This document shows, piece after piece, positions 35,150-47,040 of a stretch of 64,000 nt of DNA. Position numbers and translations under genes: made by a program. The notes beneath the pieces were generated by a model. The model was not told the origin of the DNA. It did not search any database and saw nothing but the letters and a program-made list of their open reading frames with translations. Every line of letters begins with the position of its first letter. Within the stretch, counting starts at the first letter, position 1. The DNA comes from Sipunculus nudus (lineage: Eukaryota > Annelida > Sipuncula > Golfingiida > Sipunculidae): positions 56,241,953 to 56,305,952 of the forward strand of contig CM049311.1 in NCBI GenBank assembly GCA_026874595.1, written 5' to 3'.

Positions 35150-38100
35150 CCGTGTGTGAACAGGAAGGTCGCGGAAGGTTACAGACCAGCGTCGTCCTGT
35201 CCGTAAGGAAGGTCGCAAGAGGTGACAGACTCTCGTCGTCGTGTTAGTAAGGAAGGTCGTGAGAGGTGACAGACCAGTGTAGTCATGCCAGTTAGTAAGG
35301 TCGCGGGAGGTGACAGACCGGCATTGTCATGCCAGGAGGGAAGGTCGAGGGAGTTGACTCACCAGTCGTCGTTGTATCAGTAAGGAAGGTCGCGAGAGGT
35401 GACAGGCCGGCATTGTCGTGCCAAGAGGGAAGGTCGAGGGAGCTGACACACCAGTCGTCGTTGTGTCAGTAAGGAAGGTCGCGAGAGGTGACAGACCTGT
35501 GTCGTCGTGTCAGTAAGGAAGGTCGCAAGAGGTAACAGACCGGCATTGTCGTGCCAAGAGGGAAGGTCGAGGGAGCTGACACACCAGTCGTCGTTGTGTC
35601 AGTAAGGAAGGTCGCGAGAGGTGACAGGCCTGTGTCATCGTGTCAGTAAGGAAGGTCGCAAGAGGTAACAGACCGGCATTGTCGTGCCAAGAGGGAAGGT
35701 CGAGGGAGCTGACACACCAGTCGTCGTTGTGTCAGTAAGGAAGGTCGTGAGAGGTGACAGGCCTGTGTCGTCGTGTCAGTAAGAAAGGTCGCTAGAGGTA
35801 ACAGACCGGCATTGTCGTGCCAAGAGGGAAGGTCGAGGGAGCTGACACACCAGTCGTCGTTGTGTCAGTAAGGAAGGTCGCGAGAGGTGACAGGCCTGTG
35901 TCGTCGTGTCAGTAAGGAAGGTCGCAAGAGGTAACAGACCGGCATTGTCGTGCCAAGAGGGAAGGTCGTGGGAGCTGACACACCAGTCGTCGTTGTGTCA
36001 GTAAGGAAGGTCGCGAGAGGTTACAGACCGGCATTGTCGTGCCAAGAGGGAAGGTCGAGGGAGCTGACACACCAGTCGTCGTTGTGTCAGTAAGGAAGGT
36101 CGCGAGAGGTGACAGGCCTGTGTCGTCGTGTCAGTAAGGAAGGTCGCAAGAGGTAACAGACCGGCATTGTCGTGCCAAGAGGGAAGGTCGAGGGAGCTGA
36201 CACACCAGTCGTCGTTGTGTCAGTAAGGAAGGTCGCAAGAGGTAACAGACCGGCATTGTCGTGCCAAGAGGGAAGGTCGAGGGAGCTGACACACCAGTCG
36301 TCGTTGTGTCAGTAAGGAAGGTCGCGAGAGGTGACAGGCCTGTGTCATCGTGTCAGTAAGGAAGGTCGCAAGAGGTAACAGACTGGCATTGTCGTGCCAA
36401 GAGGGAAGGTCGAGGGAGCTGACACACCAGTTGTCGTTGTGTCAGTAAGGAAGGTCGCGAGAGGTGACAGGCCTGTGTCGTCGTGTCAGTAAGGAAGGTC
36501 GCGAGAGGTGACAGGCCTGTGTCGTCGTGTCAGTAAGGAAGGTCGCAAGTGGGTTACAGACCGGCATTGTCGTGCCAAGAGGGAAGGTCGAGGGAGCTGA
36601 CACACCAGTCGTCGTCGTGCCAGTAAGGTAGGTCGGCAAGAGGTGACAGGCCGGCGTCATCGTGCCAGTAAGGAAGGTAGTGAGAGGTGAAAGACCAGCT
36701 TCGTCGTGTCAGTAAGGAAGGTAGCGAGAGGTGAAAGACCGTCGTCATCGTGTCAGTAAGATAGGTAGTGAGAGGTGAAAGACCGGCGTCATCGTGTCAG
36801 TAAAGAAGGTAGTGAGAGATGAAAGACCGGCGTCGTCGTATCAGTAAGATAGGTAGTGAGAGGTGAAAGACCTGTGTCGTCGTGACAGTAAGGAAGGTAG
36901 TGAGAGATGAAAGACCGGCGTCATCGTGTGAGTAAGATAGGTAGTGAGAGGTGAAAGACCGGCATCGTCGTGTCATTAAGGAAGGTAGCGAGAGGTGAAA
37001 GACCGGCGTCATGGTGTCAGTAAGGAAGGTAGTGAGAGATGAAAGACCGGCGTCATTGTGTCAGTAAGATAGGTAGTGAGAGGTGAAAGACCGGCGTCGT
37101 CGTGTCAGTAAGGAAGGTAGCGAGAGGTGACAGACCGGTGTACCTGTTTTAGTAAGGAAGGTTGCGAGAGGTGACAGACTGGTGTCAGTGTGTCAGTAAG
37201 GAATGTTGCAAGAGGTGAATGACCAGTGTTGTCGTGTCAGCAGGAAGGTCGCGAGAGGTTAATGAGCGGTGTTGTCGTGTTAGTAAGGAAGGTCGCGAGA
37301 GGTGACAGACCGGTGTCGCTGTGTTAGTAAGGAAGGTCGCGAGAGGTGACAGACCGGTGTCGCTGTGTTAGTAAGGAAGGTCTCGAGAGGTGACAGACCG
37401 GTGTCCCTGTGTTAGTAAGGAAGGTCGCGAGAGGTGACAGACCAGTGTCGCTGTGTTAGTAAGGAAGGTCGCGAGAGGTGACAGACCGGTGTCGCTGTGT
37501 TAGTAAGGAAGGTCGCGAGAGGTGACAGACCAGTGTCGCTGTGTTAGTAAGGAAGGTCGCTTGAGGTGACAGACCGGTGTCATCGTGTTAGTAAGGAATG
37601 TAGCGACAGGTGAAAGACCGGCGTCATCGTGTCAGTAAGGAATGTCGCAAGAGGTTAATGACCAGTGTTGTCGTGTCAGCAGGAAGGTCGCGAGAGGTGA
37701 CAGACCGGCGTCCTCGTGTCAGTAAAGAAGGTCGCGGGAGGTTAATGACCGGCGTTGTCGTGTTAGTAAGGAAGGTCGCGAGAGGTGACAGACCGGCGTC
37801 GTCGTGTCAGTAAAGAAGGTCGCGGGAGGTTAATGACCGGCGTTGTCGTGTTACTAAGGAAGGCCGCGAGAGGTGACAGACCGGTGTCGCTGTGTTAGTA
37901 AGGAAGGTCGCGAGAGGTGACAGACCGTTGTCGCTGTGTTAGTAAGGAAGGTCGCGAGAGGTGACAGACCGGTGTTATCGTGTCAGTAAGGAATGTAGCG
38001 ACAGGTGAAAGACCGGCGTCATCGTGTCAGTAAGGAATGTCGCAAGAGGTGAATGACCAGTGTTGTCGTGTCAGCAGGAAGGTTGCGAGAGGTGACAGAC

Positions 38101-38780
38101 CGGCGTCGTCGTGTCAGTAAAGAAGGTCGCGGGAGGTTAACGACCGGCGTTGTCGTGTTAGTAAGGAAGGTCGCGAGAGGTGACAGACCGGCGTCGTCGT
38201 GTCAGTAAAGAAGGTCGCGGGAGGTTAATGACCGGCGTTGTCGTGTTACTAAGGAAGGCCGCGAGAGGTGACAGACCGGTGTCGCTGTGTTAGTAAGGAA
38301 GGTCGCGAGAGGTGACAGACCGTTGTCGCTGTGTTAGTAAGGAAGGTCGCGATAGGTGACAGACCGGTGTTATCGTGTCAGTAAGGAATGTAGCGACAGG
38401 TGAAAGACCGGCGTCATCGTGTCAGTAAGGAATGTCGCAAGAGGTGAATGACCAGTGTTGTCGTGTCAGCAGGAAGGTTGCGAGAGGTTACAGACAGGCG
38501 TCGTCGTGTCAGTAAAGAAGGTCGCGGGAGGTTAACGACCGGCGTTGTCGTGTTAGTTAGGAAGGTCGCGAGAGGTGACAGACCGGCGTCGTCGTGTCAG
38601 TAAAGAAGGTCGCGGGAGGTTAATGACCGGCGTTGTCGTGTTAGTAAGGAAGGCCGCGAGAGGTGACAGACCGGCGTTGTCGTGTCAGTAAAGAAGGTCG
38701 GGGGAGGTTAATGACCGGTGTCGCTGTGTTAGTAAGGAAGGTCGCGAGAGGTGACAGGCCGGCGTCATCGTGTCAGTAAA
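35150..38780 (+). repeat. 44-bp satellite array, about 82 units, with higher-order structure
   Basis: The monomer is about 44 bp: GTCAGTAAGGAAGGTCGCGA + GAGGTGACAGACCGGCGTCG + TCGT. It is CpG-rich, unlike the AT-rich flanks. Four zones are visible: a 133-bp trimer zone (about 35380-36420), a dimer zone of 88 bp (about 36750-37070), a simple monomer zone (about 37140-37570), and a 395-bp nonamer zone (37576-38760). Neither 44, 133 nor 395 is a multiple of 3, and open frames on either strand change frame with each unit, so it is not protein coding. Confidence 0.95.
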
Positions 38781-40329
38781 AATTGGAGCTCTCTCCGGCG
38801 TTCTTCTGGCATTTGTGGCGAAGACATGACGTGTATCGACTTTTTTCTTAATATTTTGATTTAAACAATTAGTGCACGGTTAGGTAACGACCTAGGAAGA
38901 AACCATGACTTTTTAAAGAATCTTTCCATTTGCTCAAAATAGAAATGTGATTGTGTGGGCCGAGAACAAGGCCGTCATTATCCAGAGGTGCATGGTAACT
39001 TGTAGTTTGAATTCCATTAAGGGGATTTCCACAGATTGCTATATGCAGGTTAGTGCATATAGGTGTGACCAGACGGGGTCGTCCATCTCTCAGCTAGGAG
39101 AGTTGTGTTGTGACGCAAATATCGAGTTGGTGAACCGTGACAACCGTTTCTCTTGAGGTTTACATTTCCGTCGATAATGTGCCATGCTGCAACTCTTGTT
39201 TAGGATCCTGACAATATTTGGAATGTTGGGGAACTGGAATGTTGGGTGAGGAATGTGGTGTCTGAGTGCTACATATTTAACATAAAATCTGCCTTCGTCG
39301 AAATTACACATATGTAGTGTAACTTGTGGATATAATTCAGCGGTATGTTTAACAGAGAACAGCAACTTTAACAGTAGGATGCCTGTTTCATGTATTTTGA
39401 CTTATGAATATGATATCGCTGATCCTTTACCATGTTTGGCGACACGGTGGAGAGCTAGGTCAGTGAATGTATTCGAGGTATTTTGATTATCAGAGTCCAT
39501 TGACTTTGTTTATATATAGTGTCCATACCCTCCAACTTTAATAAATCGGAGAGTGAATGTTTGTGACACTGAACTTTCTCCTGGATACACGACTTGGCAA
39601 AACTATAAAAAGCAAAACATATGAATTTATGCATTTAGTGTCAGCCTTGAAACCTTGCTATGGGCAGGATGTAATTAACCTTTCAAAGAAAGACTCTTTA
39701 GCTACGAAAAATGTACTGAAAGCAATGGCAACTGCAAAGGTATAGTATTATACAAGTGTTATTCTGTGAGTAACAATAAAGGGGTCAGTGTTATTTAACT
39801 TATGATTAAAGTGACATGTTCAGCATTAAAATTCTCGTCCCCTGCTGTGTTGCACAATGCTGATGCTTTATCTCCATATCACTGTGTATCGAAGTATAAT
39901 AAGTAAAATTTCTATGCAGAATACTTAAAATACACAGGCTTATATAGTCTATATATTAAATGAGTAACATTTTTGGATTAATGAGTTTCTATTTTCAATT
40001 CGCACTTAAACCAGAACATCACTTTTCAGCTGTAATTTCATTCCCGCCCAGCATATTATTTGAATCAGCTCAACCCATCCTTCTCACTCTGACCATCATG
40101 CCCCGCATAGTAAAACAAAATATTCCACTCTTGTCATTAAAGCCCAAACCACGATCTTGCGATTTACGTATAGACTATAATATTACAATTTTTGCGTGGT
40201 TTTCTGTGTATGTGGTATACGGTTTTGTTAACTACATGAACAAATATATATAATGAAACTATTATGTAGAATATGAGCAAAATAAAAAAATACGATTTTT
40301 AATTTATTTTTAAAGATATTAATATAATT
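38781..40329. other. non-coding
   Basis: I see no gene. The open frames at 39090-39365 (-) and 39960-40253 (+) have no recognisable domain. Confidence 0.5.
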
Positions 40330-40450
40330 GGACCGGAACGGTTGGACCGGTCAACCTCCGGACCGCCTACAGCTAGACCGGACCAGTACCGGTCCGCTTA
40401 TGTGATGGACCGGTCACCAGGGGTTAGGCCGGTCCGGTCCGCACCTCTAC
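40330..40450. mobile_element. GGACCGGT-rich cluster, possible transposon end
   Basis: Many copies of ACCGGTCC, GGACCGG and their inversions lie within 120 bp, ending CCGGTCCGGTCCGCACCTCT. Dense subterminal palindromic motifs of this kind are typical of hAT transposon ends. I cannot find a partner end, so the element boundary is unknown. A 19-bp G-run follows at 40525-40543. Confidence 0.35.
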
Positions 40451-40768
40451 CTGACAGGTTGCCTTACAAGTGCACCTCTAATGGTCAAAACCATCATGGT
40501 CGCGAGTCTCGCTTTCGTTTCACCGGGGGGGGGGGGGGGGGGGCTATTGTAAAAGAAACTGATGGAAGGAGCTTTTTTATTCGGTCTCTTTCTCCTAAAC
40601 AACTTTGGCCCGGCGGGACCAAGCTGTCTACGTCAACATCACTTGGCGCTCTGTGTTATTAATGGAAGCTTGAAACGATGTTCCGAGAGTACTGGTCTCA
40701 TGGGCCTTACAACAGTCTGTTCCGTCTGTCTCCCTGTCTCTGGACCCAGCTTACTGTCCTTTTGTTGC

Positions 40769-40772
<4 letters not shown>

Positions 40773-40808
<36 letters not shown>
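40773..40808. repeat. (AT)n microsatellite
   Basis: About 18 AT repeats. Confidence 0.95.
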
Positions 40809-40811
<3 letters not shown>

Positions 40812-41552
40812 TGATGGTTTAAAGTATACGCTCATTCTCAAATAATCATCCTTACATTGAGTCTGTTCGTGACAGGTGCAGTAATACAATAATTCATCCT
40901 AAATCTAATTCTTATGACGCCTATATATGCCAATAGCTAACGTTATTACAAAAAAAATATTACAGGAAATGCCGGTGAGAGTATCTATCTTCTTGTTATT
41001 ACAACTGCTAAGCCATTAGAAAATCCGCTACTGGCATTATTGTTACCGTAATTGTTATTAGGAAGTATATTGAGAAAGCTTCCTACATAAACAGGCGCTG
41101 ATGGTGCCGTAAATACCGGAGTTACGTTACTCAGTAAAACCATCTAATTCTGCTTCTGGTTTTGTCAATTAAGTTAGAATATTTCTCATAGAAATACATT
41201 TAATACGTTCATTTATAGGTATTAGGCACATCCAACTGGACCTTAAGTATAAATCTCCAGATAGATCGTATATATAATACTACAGTCAAACTGACTTGAA
41301 GACAATAATGATCTCTGTTGCACAACGCACACAATTCTGAAATATAACAGTGCTCTAATTCTATTGGCATTAGCATCGACTCAAAAGTTAAACTTTAAAT
41401 CTACATTCTAATAGAGCAAACATCCACCATTCACTGATTCGGCCGATATATATAATAAAACTCAAATTATGAACATCACAGTTTAACGGCCACATCAAAA
41501 TAACGACTACTTTTCTCTTTTTGTGTCTCACATATACATATATATATATATT

Positions 41553-41591
<39 letters not shown>

Positions 41592-43024
41592 GTATAAGTG
41601 CAGAATAGGTGATTTGTCACAAACTGGCTAATTTTCACTTGATGTTGTCTTATTTTTTTAATGATTATGTGAATATTAAATATTAAATTTGTGCAGGTCG
41701 ATGGAATAATCCAGTGAGCTCCTTAAGGAAGCAAGAAAAATAAGGAAAGACCGTCAGTATAGAAGCCAGTCTTTGGTAGATCACTAAATTGCACTTTTAG
41801 ATTTATATACATATAGATATACTATATATATACACTTCTACCTCCGCAGTACATGGACACATAATAATATGGTCTTAGCTGATTGTCAGTTTCAGTCGGC
41901 GGGGATCTGAAAGTAGACGCATTTATTAGGAGGTAAAGCTATTCTAAAAACAAACGTTACAAGCTGCCAAAAGTTGGTAATGACTAAGACTGTTTGAATT
42001 TCGTGCATCAGTCCCCGAGGTCAATGCCATGATCTGCCTGACGATCCAGCATCAATCAGTCGCGATCTCGATTCCGCAGCCTCAACTTCATAGGAATTTA
42101 AACAGTATAGGCCTATCGAATAGACGATCTCCGACTTTACATCTATTTATATGAGTGGTAAGGTAACAAATAAGAAAGAGTCGAGAACTACTTAATCCCT
42201 CGCTCTTTATTTGTAGTTTTTAAAAGTCTTTTGCAGCAAAGTCACAGTTCTGCTACAAATATATGTATATGAATATCTAAAACAAACTATAGTTATGACC
42301 TTTATTCTGGTACAAATTATTATCTATAATATATACTGTAAAATATTATTATCATCTATAGACAAAGCGTCAGTTTAAAAAGATGAGTAAAAAAAAATAT
42401 CAATATTTCTAGATTGAGGGTAGCGGGGGGGGGGGGGTGATATAGACATGAATGGTTAATTTACCGAAAAGGAAATATTTAGAAAATTTTAAATAACTGC
42501 AAAACATGGTAATTTCTCAAAATAAGGGTAACCGTTTTAACCCCCTGAAACCTCTCCCCATCCAAATGAAACTTTAATCCGTTTCATACAGGAACTCTTT
42601 AAAGGTGTATTTTCAAATTTCATTTTGTCGAATTTAAAGAGGAATCCATAATGAAAACTTAATGCATTCTTTTCGCAACAGGCCGACTGACTGGGTGAAG
42701 AACACTGATTATATCGAAGCTTTAAGAATAATTCAGGCGCTGAGTGGATTATGGAACAATCTACTAACGTAATTAGAATGTCATCTTTAGTGCTTGCAAT
42801 TCAAAAGAAGCATAGGAAAGTCATACATAAATATGTAACTCATAAGGATTCTTGAAGATATGCCGTGAAGTGTGGAATTACAATTGTTAGATTCATTCTA
42901 TGTCACCGGAACATTCCTGCCCTCATGTCATTGTCACGTACAACATTTAAACAAAAACCTTCAGTAGTTGGATCGATTTTTGTTTACTTAAACCGGTGGT
43001 CATAGTCTCTTCGATGGATAAATG
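40809..43024. other. non-coding with (TA)n and poly-G
   Basis: I found no gene. An interrupted (TA)n tract lies at 41531-41588 and a G-run at 42425-42437. Confidence 0.5.
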
Positions 43025-44530
43025 TTATCTTATCTTATCTTAAGCGCTTATATAGGTACTCTCCAAGCATACATTAAAAATTAAGGTGAATTTTTCAAAC
43101 AATATGTATAACATAAATCCGTTATAACAATATATAAAAATATTTAAGATAGGTCCTAATAATATGCAAACGGTGCAAAGCATTTAATATTGATATGTTC
43201 AGATATGAAAACCGAGAAAATCTTTATCGATCATGCTTAATACAATGTATCCATCATATTCATACAAGATAAGATATAAAGAGCAAGCAGCAAAGCCGGG
43301 TAAATACATCTGTAGTGCAAGTAAAAAAGTTCAGGGATTAAAAATACTACTCGGGTAGACGTTTCACAAAATAAAGATAATATTTCACATTAAAATTACA
43401 TGACATTATGCATAATAATAAAAATACCTGCAATGTTTCAGTATATGATGAGACGAATCTTAATATAAAGGACAAAATGTGTAGGCCTAATCTTAAATTG
43501 TTTTGACTCGGTTCACTGGTCAGCATAAAAAGCGTCTTGTTGATTTAAGATATGTGAATACTAATCAAGTATACATTTGTTGACTCTAACGTTAAATCTG
43601 AAGACCAATGTAATCAGATGGGCATAAATTTATCACTTTGTCGTCTGCCTGAATTAGACATTAAGGAAGATTTTATATCAGGGATAATGTTATTTATTTG
43701 TTTCAGGAGCAGTTGTCGTGCGATTTCTTAGTTCGGACACATTAAGAAAATGAACTAATGTTTCATCCATCCCACAGTGTGGACGTCGATTGCTTCGGGC
43801 GGACCATGTCTGTATACATGATCCTGGTGACAGCTATGTCCCAGCTTAAGTCTTGAAATCCAAATATTCTGTTGTCGTCTTTCATAATTATTATATAATG
43901 GGTGATCGTACGCTAAACAGAGGTATTTGTTCTGAGAGGATTTAAAAGTATTTATAGACATGTTTATATAAAGATGCGTCTAATGAATTCCATGGGACTG
44001 TGCAAGATGGAATGAATGGTGATTTGTTTTTTTCTGTTCTTGCTCGAGTCGGGCGGAAGTCACTAGCGTTTCTTAGGTTCCAAGGTGTAACGTCTGAGAC
44101 TCACCCGCACATTAATCGTGACATGAGCACTGGACACAGACCATGTTAAAACTTATAGAACAGCCATAGCATTGATTTTGTTCTTCTGCTTTCTAACGTA
44201 TGTCAGCCAAGTTCAGATGAAAGTTTTTCATAACTGGTTGCTTACAGTGCACCTGTGACCAGCTTAGCAGCCTCGTATTGGATATTTTCGAGTTTGTTTA
44301 CAGTTAGTTATGCTCATTTTATCAAATATTAAATATCCATACTCGAGGATTGAACGAACATGTGATTTGTGCAGGTGGTCCAGTGTATTTCTCCTCATGT
44401 TATATTTCAGACGTCTTAGCAATCCTATTCATTTATTGACTTTAATACAAATGTAAGAAATATGTTCGGGCCATGATAGATCAGCAGCAACAGAAGTGTA
44501 TGGTCCAATAAAGGTTGATATTGGAAGCCA
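43025..44530 (-). pseudogene. decayed LINE (non-LTR retrotransposon) 3' part
   Basis: Translating the - strand in three shifting frames recovers the region after the reverse transcriptase catalytic core of a jockey/CR1-type LINE. Visible are LSWPEHISYICIKVNK (about 44483-44436), then RRLKYNMRRNTLDHLHKSHV and SILEYG (about 44420-44340), which match the family pattern of a W-x-x-H-I motif, K-x-N/A-K, R-R-L-K-Y and L-E-Y. Further on come RLKLGHS (about 43850) and a shifted HCGMDETLVHFL (about 43775), the usual C-terminal end with its CxxC-like ETVEH block. Stops and frameshifts (one near 43800) show it is dead. The 3' end is probably a short AAGAT-type tail near 43028-43043. The catalytic YADD box was not found, so the copy is 5' truncated or too decayed. 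Confidence 0.75.
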
Positions 44531-45389
44531 ATGCATCTAAAAGTAATATCGAAGGAACAATATATGAATACATAGGTAGCACATTATGGCATACATATAC
44601 TAGTACCAGTAAGTCCATGCTTTATAAGGCTTTGATGTAGTTCACATAGAGAACGGAAGATGTTTAGGGTTAAACAATCAGTCTAGTCTGCAGTAATAAA
44701 AAAAATATGTTTTGATTGGGAATTTTCAATTTTGTAAAAGCACCACGTCCACCGAGAACCAAGTAAATGCGAACGAGTAAATACTCATCAAGTTTACTGT
44801 GATAACAAAAGTCATCAGTTCCGGCAAGAAAATTGAATTTGCCAGCTCTATGAAGGAAGTCTCGGGGGACTGGGTTGGAGAGACAATATATCTTCTCTGT
44901 TTTTCTGCAGTCTTGCTAAGAAATGAAAGATCGCCCAAAAATTACAACTGTCAGTATTACCATCAATTGCCTTAGTTGAAGCATGGTCAGGATTTAGTAC
45001 AGCCGGGGGAATCCCGATGTTTGTTGCAATTTGGGTGCATATTTACAAAACCTTGATTTTACTTGACGTGCAGCCATTAAAAATCTAACAGTTCCCATGC
45101 ATGTATGCCGGCCGTACTCACTTTGTATAATGAACCATTCTTTTAGATGCTGACGCGTCAATAAACACAACTGTGCAAAAATTTGCAAAAGTGTCCCTTT
45201 GCGATGACGCCATTCGGCTCTCTGTTAGGCTTACCAGCCCAGTACTCAGTCGTGTACCCATGGCTAGGTCCGTCGCAGGATTGCAGATATGTGTTTTTCG
45301 TTCATGTCGTGGTAGGTACAGAAACTAATACGGAAATGTGCTGGGCGAATTTGAAGGGGCTAAACACCAGAAAACGCGTCATTAAATAA

Positions 45390-45446
<57 letters not shown>

Positions 45447-46635
45447 AAATTATATATATATATATACTATACAAAATATTATATTCATATACATTATACA
45501 AAACGTGTCACAAAAAAAAACTTGCAAGTTGGACACAGCTAAACGGATTATTATATTTTGTAAACATTTTCTTATGACTTATTCAAAGGATTTCGGAATC
45601 GAAATAACAGGTCTGATTTCAGAGAAGACCTTCGGAGCTATTAGTGGTCATGCTGTCTTGGTCATGTATGTTTACATCCAAGATTAAAAGTTATGCTCGT
45701 ACGATGCAAAATTACTTTAACAATTTAAAACATGAGGAGCTATTTTAAAAAGGGTTATGAAGATATAAATGTAATATTAAAAAAAGCTTATTCTGCAGCT
45801 CGAGCAGACATTCATTTAGTACTCTAGAAGTCAACAGATGGCGTAGCATTCATCTACCAGCGGAATGCTGTAATGTCGTCCGTCAACCGGGTTTAAATAT
45901 TGTTATTTGAAACCTTTATAAGCCGGAAGTTCCGCACGGAACCCACTTCATGCTGAATATTTTTATCCAGCGCAAAATTAGCTGAGAAAAATAAACCACG
46001 AAACCATAAAAATGCACGAGATGTTAATAATTGTACATGGTACAGTGGTATGCAAACTTAAAAATGTACGTAGATGAGAACATTTTTAATACAATTATCA
46101 CATAAACTTAGCCGTGCCCACTTAAATAATCCAATGAATGAATGTATGTATAATTACAATATCAGGTTATTTGATAATACTAGTAATAATAACTAGATGC
46201 AGCCGAAAAAAATCCACGGTTATATATGATAAATAATTTTGTTATGAGGTAGTAGCGACTGAATGTCACATATTTTTATCCTGTTTTTTCGCAGAGGCTG
46301 TTTGGCTGTTATTCATGATATACAGATCACTTGTGCTAGGATTCTTCAGGACCCCCCCCCCCCCCCCCCCCCACCAAAAAAAAAATAAGTAAAGAATGGC
46401 TGATTATGCAGGTCAAGAAATCAAATATAGAAGTAGACGTGAGGCGTATATAGGGTGTACGAATTTTGAGTGAGAATATTTTTTTTCTTCCGATAAACAA
46501 CATGGGCTCCCTTCATTCATTTGATCTATTTCATTTCCCATTTTATACGTAATTAATTTCTTTATTCGAATATCTTTTTCATCCGAAGGCTATTGGATTA
46601 TTAAATTAACCAACGTTTATAACATAATTGGAGGA
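44531..46635. other. non-coding with (TA)n and poly-C
   Basis: I found no supported gene. A (TA)n tract lies at 45393-45442 with a second small one at 45450-45466, and a 21-bp C-run at 46352-46372. Two small - strand frames (44726-44938, 44994-45188) lie upstream of the LINE in its orientation, but I could not relate them to it. Confidence 0.5.
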
Positions 46636-46639
46636 TATT

Positions 46640-47037
46640 AGTGAACAGCATGCGAAGTGCATTCCAGCTGAACTTGTTTACTTTCGAAATAGATTCCGGC
46701 AGCAATCGGGATGAATTCGAGTTGCATTTCGGCTCATTCGTGGCGCATTCAGGACATTCTGGCAGGATTTGAAGTGACTAACCGTTTCGTTTCTCCCTCG
46801 AATGCGATCAGAATGTTTCGAATGCTGTTGGAATGGCGTAAGAATATTAAGAATGCAGTCATAATGAGGTTAGAATGCATTTCGAATGCCGTTGATATTT
46901 CTCCACTTTGAATATTTGGAATTCACTCACAGTGCAATCAGAAATTTTAGAATACACTTCGAATATCAAGGAATATACAAAGAATTATCATTCTGACGGC
47001 ATTTAGGCTCATTTCGCCTCTAGTGTGACGGGGGTTT
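46640..47037. mobile_element. GAATG-rich repeat, possible transposon relic
   Basis: GAATG, TTCGAATGC and their inversions are repeated many times. The segment ends GTGTGACGGGGGTTTAAG, whose reverse complement begins CTTAAACCCCCGTCACAC and resembles a transposon end. The left end is not found. Confidence 0.3.
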
Positions 47038-47040
47038 AAG

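Noticed and set aside
36442-37012. - strand frames with repeated SHYLPYWHDDAG-type peptides
   Set aside because: They come from the 44-bp satellite, whose unit is not a multiple of three; frames break as soon as the unit length changes.
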